Below, piece after piece: positions 16,931-24,065 of a stretch of DNA of 61,384 bases. The DNA is from DAIUFH01 sp036844705 (GTDB lineage Bacteria > Bacillota > Clostridia > Tissierellales > Tissierellaceae). The notes under the pieces were generated by a model. That model saw nothing but the letters and a program-made list of their open reading frames with translations, did no database searches and was not told the DNA's origin. The stretch lies in NCBI GenBank assembly GCA_036844705.1, contig DAIUFH010000005.1:1-61384 (forward strand), in the 5' to 3' direction. Position 1 is the first letter of the stretch, and every line of letters starts with the position of its first letter. The position numbers and the translations under genes were made by a program.

Positions 16931-16958
16931 CATATAAGATGTTATCATAAATGATATA
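16931..16958 (+). promoter_or_regulatory. Palindromic regulatory motif, copy 2
   Basis: Contains TTATCATAAATGATATA, a dyad of TATCAT and ATGATA around AA. It matches 253-280 at 26 of 28 positions and the minus-strand copy at 49051-49070. It lies 72 nt upstream of the flavoprotein start at 17031 and downstream of a strong terminator, so it belongs to the promoter region of that gene. Confidence 0.55.
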
Positions 16959-17030
16959 AAAATTAAAAGATAAAATTACTATAATTTGATATAATATAAT
17001 AAAAATCAATAATAAATAAGAGAGGTAAAT

Positions 17031-18248
17031 ATGTATAACAAAATCGGCATAATAGGTGCAGGTCCAGCTGGGATTATGGCTGCAGTCACAGCAGCTTCAA
17101 GAGGATTAGATGTTACATTGTTTGATAAGAATGAAAAAATAGGTAAAAAGCTTTTTATAACGGGTAAAGGTAGATGCAATATAACTAATTCTTCACCTAT
17201 AGAAGATTTTTTCGATAATATTATTACAAATAAAAACTTCTTATATAGCAGTCTATATTCATTTACTAATGAAGATATTTTAAATTTACTACATAGTGAG
17301 GGATTGCAAACCAAAATTGAACGAGGTAATAGAGTTTTCCCTGAAAGCAATAAATCTAGTGATGTCATAAAAGCTTTTAACAATCTATTAAATAGAAATA
17401 ATGTGAAAATCAGATTAAAATCTGATGTGAAAGGAATTATATTTTCTAAAGATCATTTTGTATTAACTATTGATGGCGAAAAATTATCTTTTGATAAGAT
17501 AATTATTGCAACTGGGGGTAAATCATATCCTTCCACAGGTTCTACAGGAGATGGATATGTCTTTGCAAAACGCCTTGGCCATTCTATAGTATCTACTAAG
17601 CCTTCATTAGTCCCTTTAGAGATAGAAGCTCCTTGGATAAATGATATGCAAGGATTGTCTTTAAAAAATGTTAATTTGAAAGCTATTTGTGACAATAAAT
17701 TAATACACGAAGAATTTGGAGAAATGATATTTACTCATTATGGCATTTCAGGTCCTATAGTTCTTTCTACAAGTAATTATTTACATGGCAATTATAAAAA
17801 GATTATTTTTTCGTTGGATTTGAAACCGGCATTAGATATTGATAAATTAGACGATAGAATATTAAGAGATTTTAATATTTATAATAATAAACATTTAAAA
17901 AATTCATTAAATGATCTATTGCCTCAAAAGATAATACCATGGGTGATGGAATACTCTCAAATATCTCCTGAAAAAGTTGTAAACCAGATTACAAAGGAAG
18001 AAAGATTGAGATTGGTTAACACCATAAAAGCTTTTGATATGGAATATAAAAGTTTTAGGCCTATTGAAGAAGCAATTGTTACCTCTGGAGGAGTGTCTAC
18101 AAGAGAGATAAATCCTTCTACAATGGAGTCAAAAATAATACCAAATCTTTTTTTTGCTGGAGAAGTAATTGATGTTGATGCATTGACAGGTGGCTATAAT
18201 CTACAAATAGCATATTCTACAGGGTACCTGGCAGGCATGAATGTTTAA
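17031..18248 (+). CDS. NAD(P)/FAD-dependent oxidoreductase, HI0933/YhiN family
   Basis: A 405-aa flavoprotein. The N-terminus IGIIGAGPAGIMAAVTAASRG is the FAD-binding dinucleotide fold, followed by the family-typical KKLFITGKGRCNITN. A second signature, IIATGGKSYPSTGSTGDGY, is near 155-175, and FAGEVIDVDALTGGYNLQIA near the end closes the FAD site. The physiological substrate of the family is unknown. ATG behind AGAGAGGT. It stands alone, with the dyad motif upstream and a MITE inserted 7 nt after the stop. Confidence 0.9.
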   Translation: MYNKIGIIGAGPAGIMAAVTAASRGLDVTLFDKNEKIGKKLFITGKGRCNITNSSPIEDFFDNIITNKNFLYSSLYSFTNEDILNLLHSEGLQTKIERGNRVFPESNKSSDVIKAFNNLLNRNNVKIRLKSDVKGIIFSKDHFVLTIDGEKLSFDKIIIATGGKSYPSTGSTGDGYVFAKRLGHSIVSTKPSLVPLEIEAPWINDMQGLSLKNVNLKAICDNKLIHEEFGEMIFTHYGISGPIVLSTSNYLHGNYKKIIFSLDLKPALDIDKLDDRILRDFNIYNNKHLKNSLNDLLPQKIIPWVMEYSQISPEKVVNQITKEERLRLVNTIKAFDMEYKSFRPIEEAIVTSGGVSTREINPSTMESKIIPNLFFAGEVIDVDALTGGYNLQIAYSTGYLAGMNV

Positions 18249-18255
18249 TATTCTT

Positions 18256-18523
18256 GTTACTATTCACAGTCAATCACAGCAGATAAAGAAAAATGATAAA
18301 AATCCTAAGGGAACATTTGCAGGAGTGACTATAATTCTTAGTGAATGGAAGATAAAAATCCGTTAAGCAGCTTTCATGTCCCTAAAGATAGACCACTAAG
18401 GGAATTGAAAGATGTAGGATTTTTGTCTGGAATGAGCTATAGAATTATTCATCTCCGAAACCGTGAGTGTGTATTTTTATCATTTTTCGATTTTATACAA
18501 TTTAAAGTACTGTGAATAGTAAC
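18256..18523. mobile_element. 268-bp miniature inverted-repeat transposable element (MITE)
   Basis: The ends are perfect 15-bp inverted repeats (GTTACTATTCACAGT at 18256-18270; its complement at 18509-18523), flanked on both sides by ATATTCTT (18248-18255 and 18524-18531), an 8-bp target duplication. A second perfect 15-bp inverted pair lies inside (AAAAATGATAAAAAT at 18289-18303 with 18473-18487), so a transcript would fold into a long hairpin. It has no coding capacity and must be moved by a transposase encoded elsewhere. One identical end also occurs at 1954. The parent IS family could not be named. Confidence 0.9.
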
Positions 18524-18646
18524 ATATTCTTACTTTCCAAAGTAAATTATAGCTATTTTACTTGTATAGATTTAGTTTTTAATATATAATTTAGAGATGA
18601 ATTGATTACATAAATTAGTTATTAATATAGATTATGGAGGCTTAAC

Positions 18647-19312
18647 ATGAAGAAAGATGTTTTTTCTATTGCTGTAGATGGACCTGCAGGGGCTGGTAAA
18701 AGCACTATAGCAAAAAAAATTGCTAAAGCACTTGATATTGAATATATTGATACCGGTGCTATGTACAGAGCTTTGACATTAAAAGCTATTGAGAATAATC
18801 TAAATCCACAAAACCCTGAGGAAGTAATCAACATACTAAGTGATACCGATATCGATTTTATAGATAATCATATTTTTATAGATGGGAAGCAGGTCGATGA
18901 AGAAATCCGAGAAAATATTATTAATAAAAATGTATCCTATGTAGCAACCATTAAAGAAGTGCGGGATTATATGGTGAAGCTCCAAAAGGGAATGGCAAAA
19001 AAGAAATCTTTAATCATGGATGGAAGGGATATCACTTCTGTAGTACTACCTAATGCAGATTATAAGTTTTTTATTACTGCTTCTGTAAAGGAAAGAGGCA
19101 AAAGAAGGTATAAAGAATTAATTGAAAATGGAGAAAAGAATATTAGCCTAGAACAAATTATAATGGAAATCAAACGCAGGGATGATATAGATAGCAATAG
19201 AAAAATTGCTCCTTTGATAAAGACTCAAGATGCCTATCTTTTAGATACAACAAATAAGACTATAGATGAATGTATAAATGAAATTGTATCTATTGTTATG
19301 GGAGGGAAATAA
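18647..19312 (+). CDS. cmk: Cytidylate kinase
   Basis: Phosphorylates CMP and dCMP to the diphosphates. 221 aa; the P-loop VDGPAGAGKST is at about 8-18, followed by YIDTGAMYRALTLKA, the CMP-binding element, and MDGRDITSVVLPNA. ATG behind TATGGAGG. It heads the cmk-plsC-ispH/S1 operon, with 0-1 nt between genes. In many Firmicutes cmk likewise precedes a ribosomal S1 gene. Confidence 0.95.
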   Translation: MKKDVFSIAVDGPAGAGKSTIAKKIAKALDIEYIDTGAMYRALTLKAIENNLNPQNPEEVINILSDTDIDFIDNHIFIDGKQVDEEIRENIINKNVSYVATIKEVRDYMVKLQKGMAKKKSLIMDGRDITSVVLPNADYKFFITASVKERGKRRYKELIENGEKNISLEQIIMEIKRRDDIDSNRKIAPLIKTQDAYLLDTTNKTIDECINEIVSIVMGGK

Positions 19313-19888
19313 TTGTTTTATAGTATCGTAAAACCATTGGTTGGCATATTCTTAAAGTTATTTTATAGGGTACGAGTGACAGGTTTAGAAAATGTTCCCC
19401 AAAGTGGTAAGTTGGTAATTTGTTCTAATCACGCAAGTAATTGGGATCCATTGCTTATATCGATCGTATTTCCTAGACAAATATCTTGGATGGCAAAAAA
19501 AGAATTATTTGGAAATAAAATCCTTTCATTTATATTATGTCATTTAGGTGCATTTCCAGTGGACAGAGGAGCATCTGATATTTCAGCCATTAAAAATGCT
19601 CTTAAGGTATTAAAAAATGATAAGGTACTTGGAATATTTCCTGAAGGAAAAAGAGTAGAGGGATTGGACTTAAATAATGCAAAACCTGGAGTTGCACTAC
19701 TTACGGTTAGGTCAAATTCAGTGGTACTACCATTAAATATATCAAGTGATTATAAATTATTTAATACCGTAAATATTGTCATTGGCAAACCTATTGATTT
19801 TTCAGAAGAACATGTACAAGCTAAGGACTATACAAAGCTTAGTCATCAAATATTGTACTCAATATATGAATTAAGACAGGAGGAATAA
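19313..19888 (+). CDS. plsC: 1-acyl-sn-glycerol-3-phosphate acyltransferase
   Basis: Adds the second acyl chain in phosphatidic-acid synthesis at the membrane. 191 aa; the catalytic NHASNWD (H-x4-D) is near residue 42, and FPEGKR (about 119-124) forms the glycerol-phosphate site. The N-terminal segment is hydrophobic and interfacial. The start is the TTG directly after the cmk stop, with GGAGGGAAATAA in front. Confidence 0.92.
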   Translation: MFYSIVKPLVGIFLKLFYRVRVTGLENVPQSGKLVICSNHASNWDPLLISIVFPRQISWMAKKELFGNKILSFILCHLGAFPVDRGASDISAIKNALKVLKNDKVLGIFPEGKRVEGLDLNNAKPGVALLTVRSNSVVLPLNISSDYKLFNTVNIVIGKPIDFSEEHVQAKDYTKLSHQILYSIYELRQEE

Positions 19889-19889
19889 G

Positions 19890-21806
19890 TTGAATATTAT
19901 TATAGCTGATAATTCAGGATTTTGTTTTGGAGTTAAAAGAGCAGTAGATAAATCAATTGATGTATTGAAAAACTCTAGAAAAAGAGTTTATTCCTATGGA
20001 CCTTTAGTGCACAATGAACAGGTTGTTTCTCGATTGGAAAATATGGGGTTAAATTCTTTAGAAGACTTAAATAATATAAAAGAGGGAACTATAATTATTA
20101 GATCCCATGGTGCTTCTAAAGAAATTAAGGAATATATTGAGAAATTAGGACTGGATTTAGTTGATTGTACATGTCCTTATGTAATGTCTATTCATAATAA
20201 GGTTGAAGAATTTTTAAATAAAGATTATGATATAGTCATTGTAGGAGATAGAAATCATCCTGAAGTAATAGGAATAAATGGTCATTGTGACAATAAAGCC
20301 TATATTATTAATTCGGAAGAAGAAGCAAATGACCTACCATTGTTTGATAGGGTTTGTATAGTATCTCAAACTACAAATAGAATTGAAAAATTTGAGCTAT
20401 TATCTGAAATTGTAAAAAATAAAGCCAAGGAAGTGCAATTATTTAATACCATCTGCAATGCAACAAAGGTAAGACAAAAATCTACGGAAGAAGTAGCTAA
20501 AAAGGTAGATGCTATGTTAGTTATAGGTGGCAAAAATAGCTCTAATACTAAAAAGTTGGTTGAAATAAGTAATAAACATTGTAAAAATGTATTTCATATA
20601 GAAACCATTAAAGATTTATCTTTACAAGATATACAAATATTTAATACAATAGGAATAACGGCAGGTGCATCTACACCTGATTGGATAATTAAGGAGGCTG
20701 TTGAAGTAATGGATAATCTGAATAAAGACGAGATGATGGAAGCAATTGATAGTTCTTTCACTAAAATTCATAGAGGGGATGTAGTTAAGGGCACTGTTTT
20801 ATATGTAACTGACAATGAAGTAATGGTTAATATAAACTATAAAAGTGATGGTATAATAACTAGAGATGAATTATCTAAAGACCCAGAAGTGAAGCCAAAA
20901 GATACTATAAATGTAGGTGATGAAATCAATGTTTATGTATTGAAATTAGATGATGGTGAAGGTAATGTAGTGTTGTCTAGTAAAAGAGTTGATGCTTTAA
21001 AAGCTTGGGATACATTAGAAGAAATATTTAATAATAAGGAAGATGTTGACTGTAAGGTTATATCTGTTGTAAAAGGTGGATTAACTGTATTGGTTAATAA
21101 TATTAACGGTTTCATGCCAGCTTCACATGTATCCACAAATTATGTTTCTAACCTTGATCAATATAAAGGTAAAACACTGAAATCTAGAATTATAGATTTT
21201 GACAAGGATAAGAAAAAAGTCATTGTTTCTAGAAAAGAAGTGGAAAAAGAAGAACTTGAAATCAAAAGAGAAAAACTTTGGGATGGTCTAGAGGTTGGTG
21301 CTACAATAGAAGGTATAGTTCAAAGGCTTACAGATTTTGGTGCTTTTATTGACTTAGGCGGAGTAGATGGTTTAATTCATATTTCTGATCTGTCATGGAA
21401 TAGAGTTAAACATCCTTCAGACGTACTTGAAATAGGTGATAGAGTTGAAGTTAGGGTGCTATCATTAGATAAAGAAAAAAACAGAATATCTCTTGGCCTA
21501 AAGCAAACTATTGAAGAACCATGGAAAGTGTTTATTAATAATGTAAAAGAGGGAGATATCGTTGAAGGTAAAGTAGTCAATTTATTAGACTTTGGTGCCT
21601 TTATAAGACTTAATGAAGGAGTAGATGGATTACTTCATGTTTCACAGATATCTAAGGAACATGTTAACAAACCTTCTGATGTATTAAAAACAGGAGATAT
21701 CATTACTGTAAAGGTAATCGAAATCAATGAAGATGAAAGAAGAATTAGCTTAAGTTCTAAAGATGTAGATGAAACCCCTACAGATGAAGAAGATAGTGAA
21801 GAATAA
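19890..21806 (+). CDS. ispH: IspH (HMBPP reductase) fused to ribosomal protein S1 domains
   Basis: A 638-aa fusion. Residues 1-280 are 4-hydroxy-3-methylbut-2-enyl diphosphate reductase, the last step of the MEP isoprenoid route; the three cluster cysteines are C12 (GFCFGVKRA), C95 (DCTCPYV) and C189 (NTICNAT). Residues about 295-630 hold four S1 RNA-binding repeats, the last two with the strong DFGAFI pattern. This fusion is known in clostridia. TTG start behind AGGAGGAAT. The acidic C-terminus ends the cmk operon. Confidence 0.95.
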   Translation: MNIIIADNSGFCFGVKRAVDKSIDVLKNSRKRVYSYGPLVHNEQVVSRLENMGLNSLEDLNNIKEGTIIIRSHGASKEIKEYIEKLGLDLVDCTCPYVMSIHNKVEEFLNKDYDIVIVGDRNHPEVIGINGHCDNKAYIINSEEEANDLPLFDRVCIVSQTTNRIEKFELLSEIVKNKAKEVQLFNTICNATKVRQKSTEEVAKKVDAMLVIGGKNSSNTKKLVEISNKHCKNVFHIETIKDLSLQDIQIFNTIGITAGASTPDWIIKEAVEVMDNLNKDEMMEAIDSSFTKIHRGDVVKGTVLYVTDNEVMVNINYKSDGIITRDELSKDPEVKPKDTINVGDEINVYVLKLDDGEGNVVLSSKRVDALKAWDTLEEIFNNKEDVDCKVISVVKGGLTVLVNNINGFMPASHVSTNYVSNLDQYKGKTLKSRIIDFDKDKKKVIVSRKEVEKEELEIKREKLWDGLEVGATIEGIVQRLTDFGAFIDLGGVDGLIHISDLSWNRVKHPSDVLEIGDRVEVRVLSLDKEKNRISLGLKQTIEEPWKVFINNVKEGDIVEGKVVNLLDFGAFIRLNEGVDGLLHVSQISKEHVNKPSDVLKTGDIITVKVIEINEDERRISLSSKDVDETPTDEEDSEE

Positions 21807-21953
21807 ATAAACAAAAAAATTACCATTTCTACCTTTTTCAACATTTTATAAATTTTTTAAAGGAATTTGTCTGAAAAAAGTTATTAATAATTGAAGGATT
21901 TTTAATAATATTTAAAGAATTATAATACTGTTGACTAAAAAGGGGGCGAGAAT

Positions 21954-22553
21954 ATGGAATTTGGCGTTGAATATACAATTTCTGAGGTATCTGAAATGAC
22001 AGGCTATGCCCCTCATGTTCTCAGATATTACGAAAAGGAATTTGAAATTGAAATACCTAGAACGGACTCGAATCATCGATATTATACAACAAAGGAAATT
22101 GAACTAATACAATATATCAAGATGCTTCAGGATAAGGGTTTTAGTAATAAACAAATAAAGCTAATCATTTCATCACCTGAACTAGTTATTTCAAATTCAA
22201 ATGATACTTCACTTGAGGTAATTGGTAATAATGATATAGATGCATCAAGCATAGCCATTGAAGTAAGCAGGTCTTTAGAGGATGTTTTCTTTTCAAGATT
22301 GAATGAAATTATAACAAAAGGCAATCAGGATAATATGGGTTTGATTCAAGAACTAAAGGATGAAATAATATCCTTAAAGCAAGAGATTAGCTCTAAGGAA
22401 AGGGATGTTTTAATTTGCGAAAATGCAAAATTAAAAATGAGACTAAAGGAAAAAACCTATGAAATCCTAGAGCTAAAGGACAAATTAAAGAAACACGAGG
22501 AATCACAAATAGGATTTTTTAAAAGACTATTTGGACTTACTAATATTAAATAA
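21954..22553 (+). CDS. MerR-type DNA-binding protein with C-terminal coiled coil
   Basis: A 199-aa protein. Residues about 7-75 form a MerR winged helix (YTISEVSEMTGYAPHVLRYYEKEF, then RYYTTKEIELIQYIKMLQDKGFS). The rest is a charged, heptad-like helix (about 120-185) ending in a basic and aromatic tail, as in RacA/DUF3967-like proteins, rather than a drug-binding domain. Target unknown. ATG behind AGGGGGCGAG; a TATAAT occurs at 21921-21926. Monocistronic, closed by a terminator. Confidence 0.8.
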   Translation: MEFGVEYTISEVSEMTGYAPHVLRYYEKEFEIEIPRTDSNHRYYTTKEIELIQYIKMLQDKGFSNKQIKLIISSPELVISNSNDTSLEVIGNNDIDASSIAIEVSRSLEDVFFSRLNEIITKGNQDNMGLIQELKDEIISLKQEISSKERDVLICENAKLKMRLKEKTYEILELKDKLKKHEESQIGFFKRLFGLTNIK

Positions 22554-22560
22554 ATTATTT

Positions 22561-22583
22561 AGAGTGGTTATCCACTCTTTTTT
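22561..22583 (+). terminator. Rho-independent terminator after the MerR-type gene
   Basis: AGAGTGG (22561-22567), loop TTAT, CCACTCT (22572-22578), then T residues. A 12-bp tandem pair CATGACCTAACC follows at 22584-22607. Confidence 0.9.
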
Positions 22584-22669
22584 CATGACCTAACCCATGA
22601 CCTAACCCAATTTACAATGATTTTTCGTAAATTGATGGTAAATCAGATGTGGCGGAGTCTAAATTTTAT

Positions 22670-22698
22670 TTGGCTAACGTAGCCAACTCGTGGTATAA
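22670..22698 (+). promoter_or_regulatory. miaB promoter with a palindrome on the -35
   Basis: TTGGCTAACGTAGCCAA (22670-22686) is a perfect 7-3-7 palindrome. Its first six bases serve as the -35, 17 nt before an extended -10 TGGTATAAT (22690-22698). The same TTGGCTAACGTAGCC recurs at 41322-41336 beside recA. The placement suggests an operator for an unidentified regulator. Confidence 0.55.
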
Positions 22699-22736
22699 TG
22701 AAGTTTAAGATAATTAAAGGAGAGATTTTCTATAAT

Positions 22737-24053
22737 ATGAAGAAGTATCTTATAAGCACATTTGGATGTCAGATGAATGAGCACGACTCAGAAAAAATTG
22801 CATGGATTCTTGATGGTATGGGCTATGAATTGACTAATAATAGAGAAGAAGCTGATTTGATAATATTTAATACCTGTGCTGTAAGAAAAAGCGCTGAAGA
22901 AAGAGTATTTGGTCAGTTAGGAGAACTAAAGGCTTTAAAGAGAAAGAATCCAGATTTAATTTTGTCTGTATGTGGCTGCATGATGCAAAGAGAAGATATA
23001 AGAGAAGTAGTAACAAGCAAATACAGACATGTAGATATAATCTTTGGTACAAATAATATTCACAAACTACCTCAGCTTATTAGCAGACATTATGAAACAG
23101 GAAAGACTATTATAGATATTGATGAGGAAAATAGAGAAATAGAAGAGAGTATAGATGCCAATAGAAAATATTCATATAAGGCGTTTGTAAATATAACATA
23201 TGGCTGTAACAATTTTTGTACTTATTGTATAGTTCCGTATACTCGTGGAAGAGAAAGAAGTCGTAATCCCGAAAGTATAATTGCTGAAATAGAAGACCTT
23301 GCAAAGAATGGCTGCAAAGAAGTTACTTTATTAGGTCAAAATGTTAATTCATATGGTAAAACTTTGGATAGCAATTATTCTTTTGCGGATTTATTAAAGG
23401 ATGTAAATAACATTGAAGGAATTGAGAGAATTAGATTTATGACCTCACATCCTAAGGATATATCAGATGATGTAATTAGTTGTTATGCCACTCTTGATAA
23501 GCTTTGTGAGCATTTGCATTTACCTATACAATCCGGAAGCAATAAAATATTAAAGGCTATGAACAGAAAGTATTCTAGAGAAGATTATTTGACAATAATC
23601 AAAAAAGTAAAAAATGTATTACCGGATATTGCTATTACAACTGATATAATCGTAGGTTTCCCGGGAGAAACAGAAGAAGATTTTGAGGAAACACTAGATA
23701 TAGTAAAAAAGGTTCAATATGATTCAGCCTTTACATTTCTTTATTCAATAAGAGAAGGTACTAAAGCAGCCACAATGGAAAATCAAGTACCTGATGATGT
23801 AAAACATGAAAGATTTCAAAGACTATTAGATACTTTGTATCCAATTGGTCTAGAAAAAAATGAAAAATTAATAGGTGAAATAGTAGAAGTATTAGTTGAA
23901 GACGTAAGTAAAAATAATGATAAAATATTGAATGGACGTACAAGAAGTAGTAAATTAGTTCATTTTCCAGGTGATAAAGAATTAATTGGTAAGTTGATAA
24001 ATGTTAGAATTGATGAAGTCAAAACCTTTACTCTGGAAGGAACTATTGTTTAA
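22737..24053 (+). CDS. miaB: tRNA-2-methylthio-N6-dimethylallyladenosine synthase
   Basis: A radical-SAM methylthiotransferase acting on i6A37 of tRNA. 438 aa from the ATG at 22737; an in-frame ATG at 22698 falls in the promoter. The N-terminal cluster-binding domain begins TFGCQMNEHDSE, and the radical-SAM motif is YGCNNFCTYCIVPYTRGRERSR (CxxxCxxC). The C-terminal TRAM domain covers about 375-438. It leads miaB-mutS-mutL-miaA-hfq; MiaA makes its substrate. Confidence 0.95.
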   Translation: MKKYLISTFGCQMNEHDSEKIAWILDGMGYELTNNREEADLIIFNTCAVRKSAEERVFGQLGELKALKRKNPDLILSVCGCMMQREDIREVVTSKYRHVDIIFGTNNIHKLPQLISRHYETGKTIIDIDEENREIEESIDANRKYSYKAFVNITYGCNNFCTYCIVPYTRGRERSRNPESIIAEIEDLAKNGCKEVTLLGQNVNSYGKTLDSNYSFADLLKDVNNIEGIERIRFMTSHPKDISDDVISCYATLDKLCEHLHLPIQSGSNKILKAMNRKYSREDYLTIIKKVKNVLPDIAITTDIIVGFPGETEEDFEETLDIVKKVQYDSAFTFLYSIREGTKAATMENQVPDDVKHERFQRLLDTLYPIGLEKNEKLIGEIVEVLVEDVSKNNDKILNGRTRSSKLVHFPGDKELIGKLINVRIDEVKTFTLEGTIV

Positions 24054-24065
24054 ACGGAGGAACGC

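Noticed and set aside
18256..18523. Structured non-coding RNA or riboswitch instead of a MITE
   Set aside because: Perfect termini, an 8-bp target duplication and an extra copy of the end elsewhere are explained by transposition; no aptamer class was recognised.
21860..21880. TTTGTCTGAAAA as a Spo0A box
   Set aside because: It misses key positions of TTTGTCRAA, and such short AT-rich matches occur by chance.
22584..22607. Two tandem CATGACCTAACC units as a CRISPR or VNTR
   Set aside because: Only two adjoining 12-bp copies, no spacers and no cas genes; probably slippage next to the miaB promoter.
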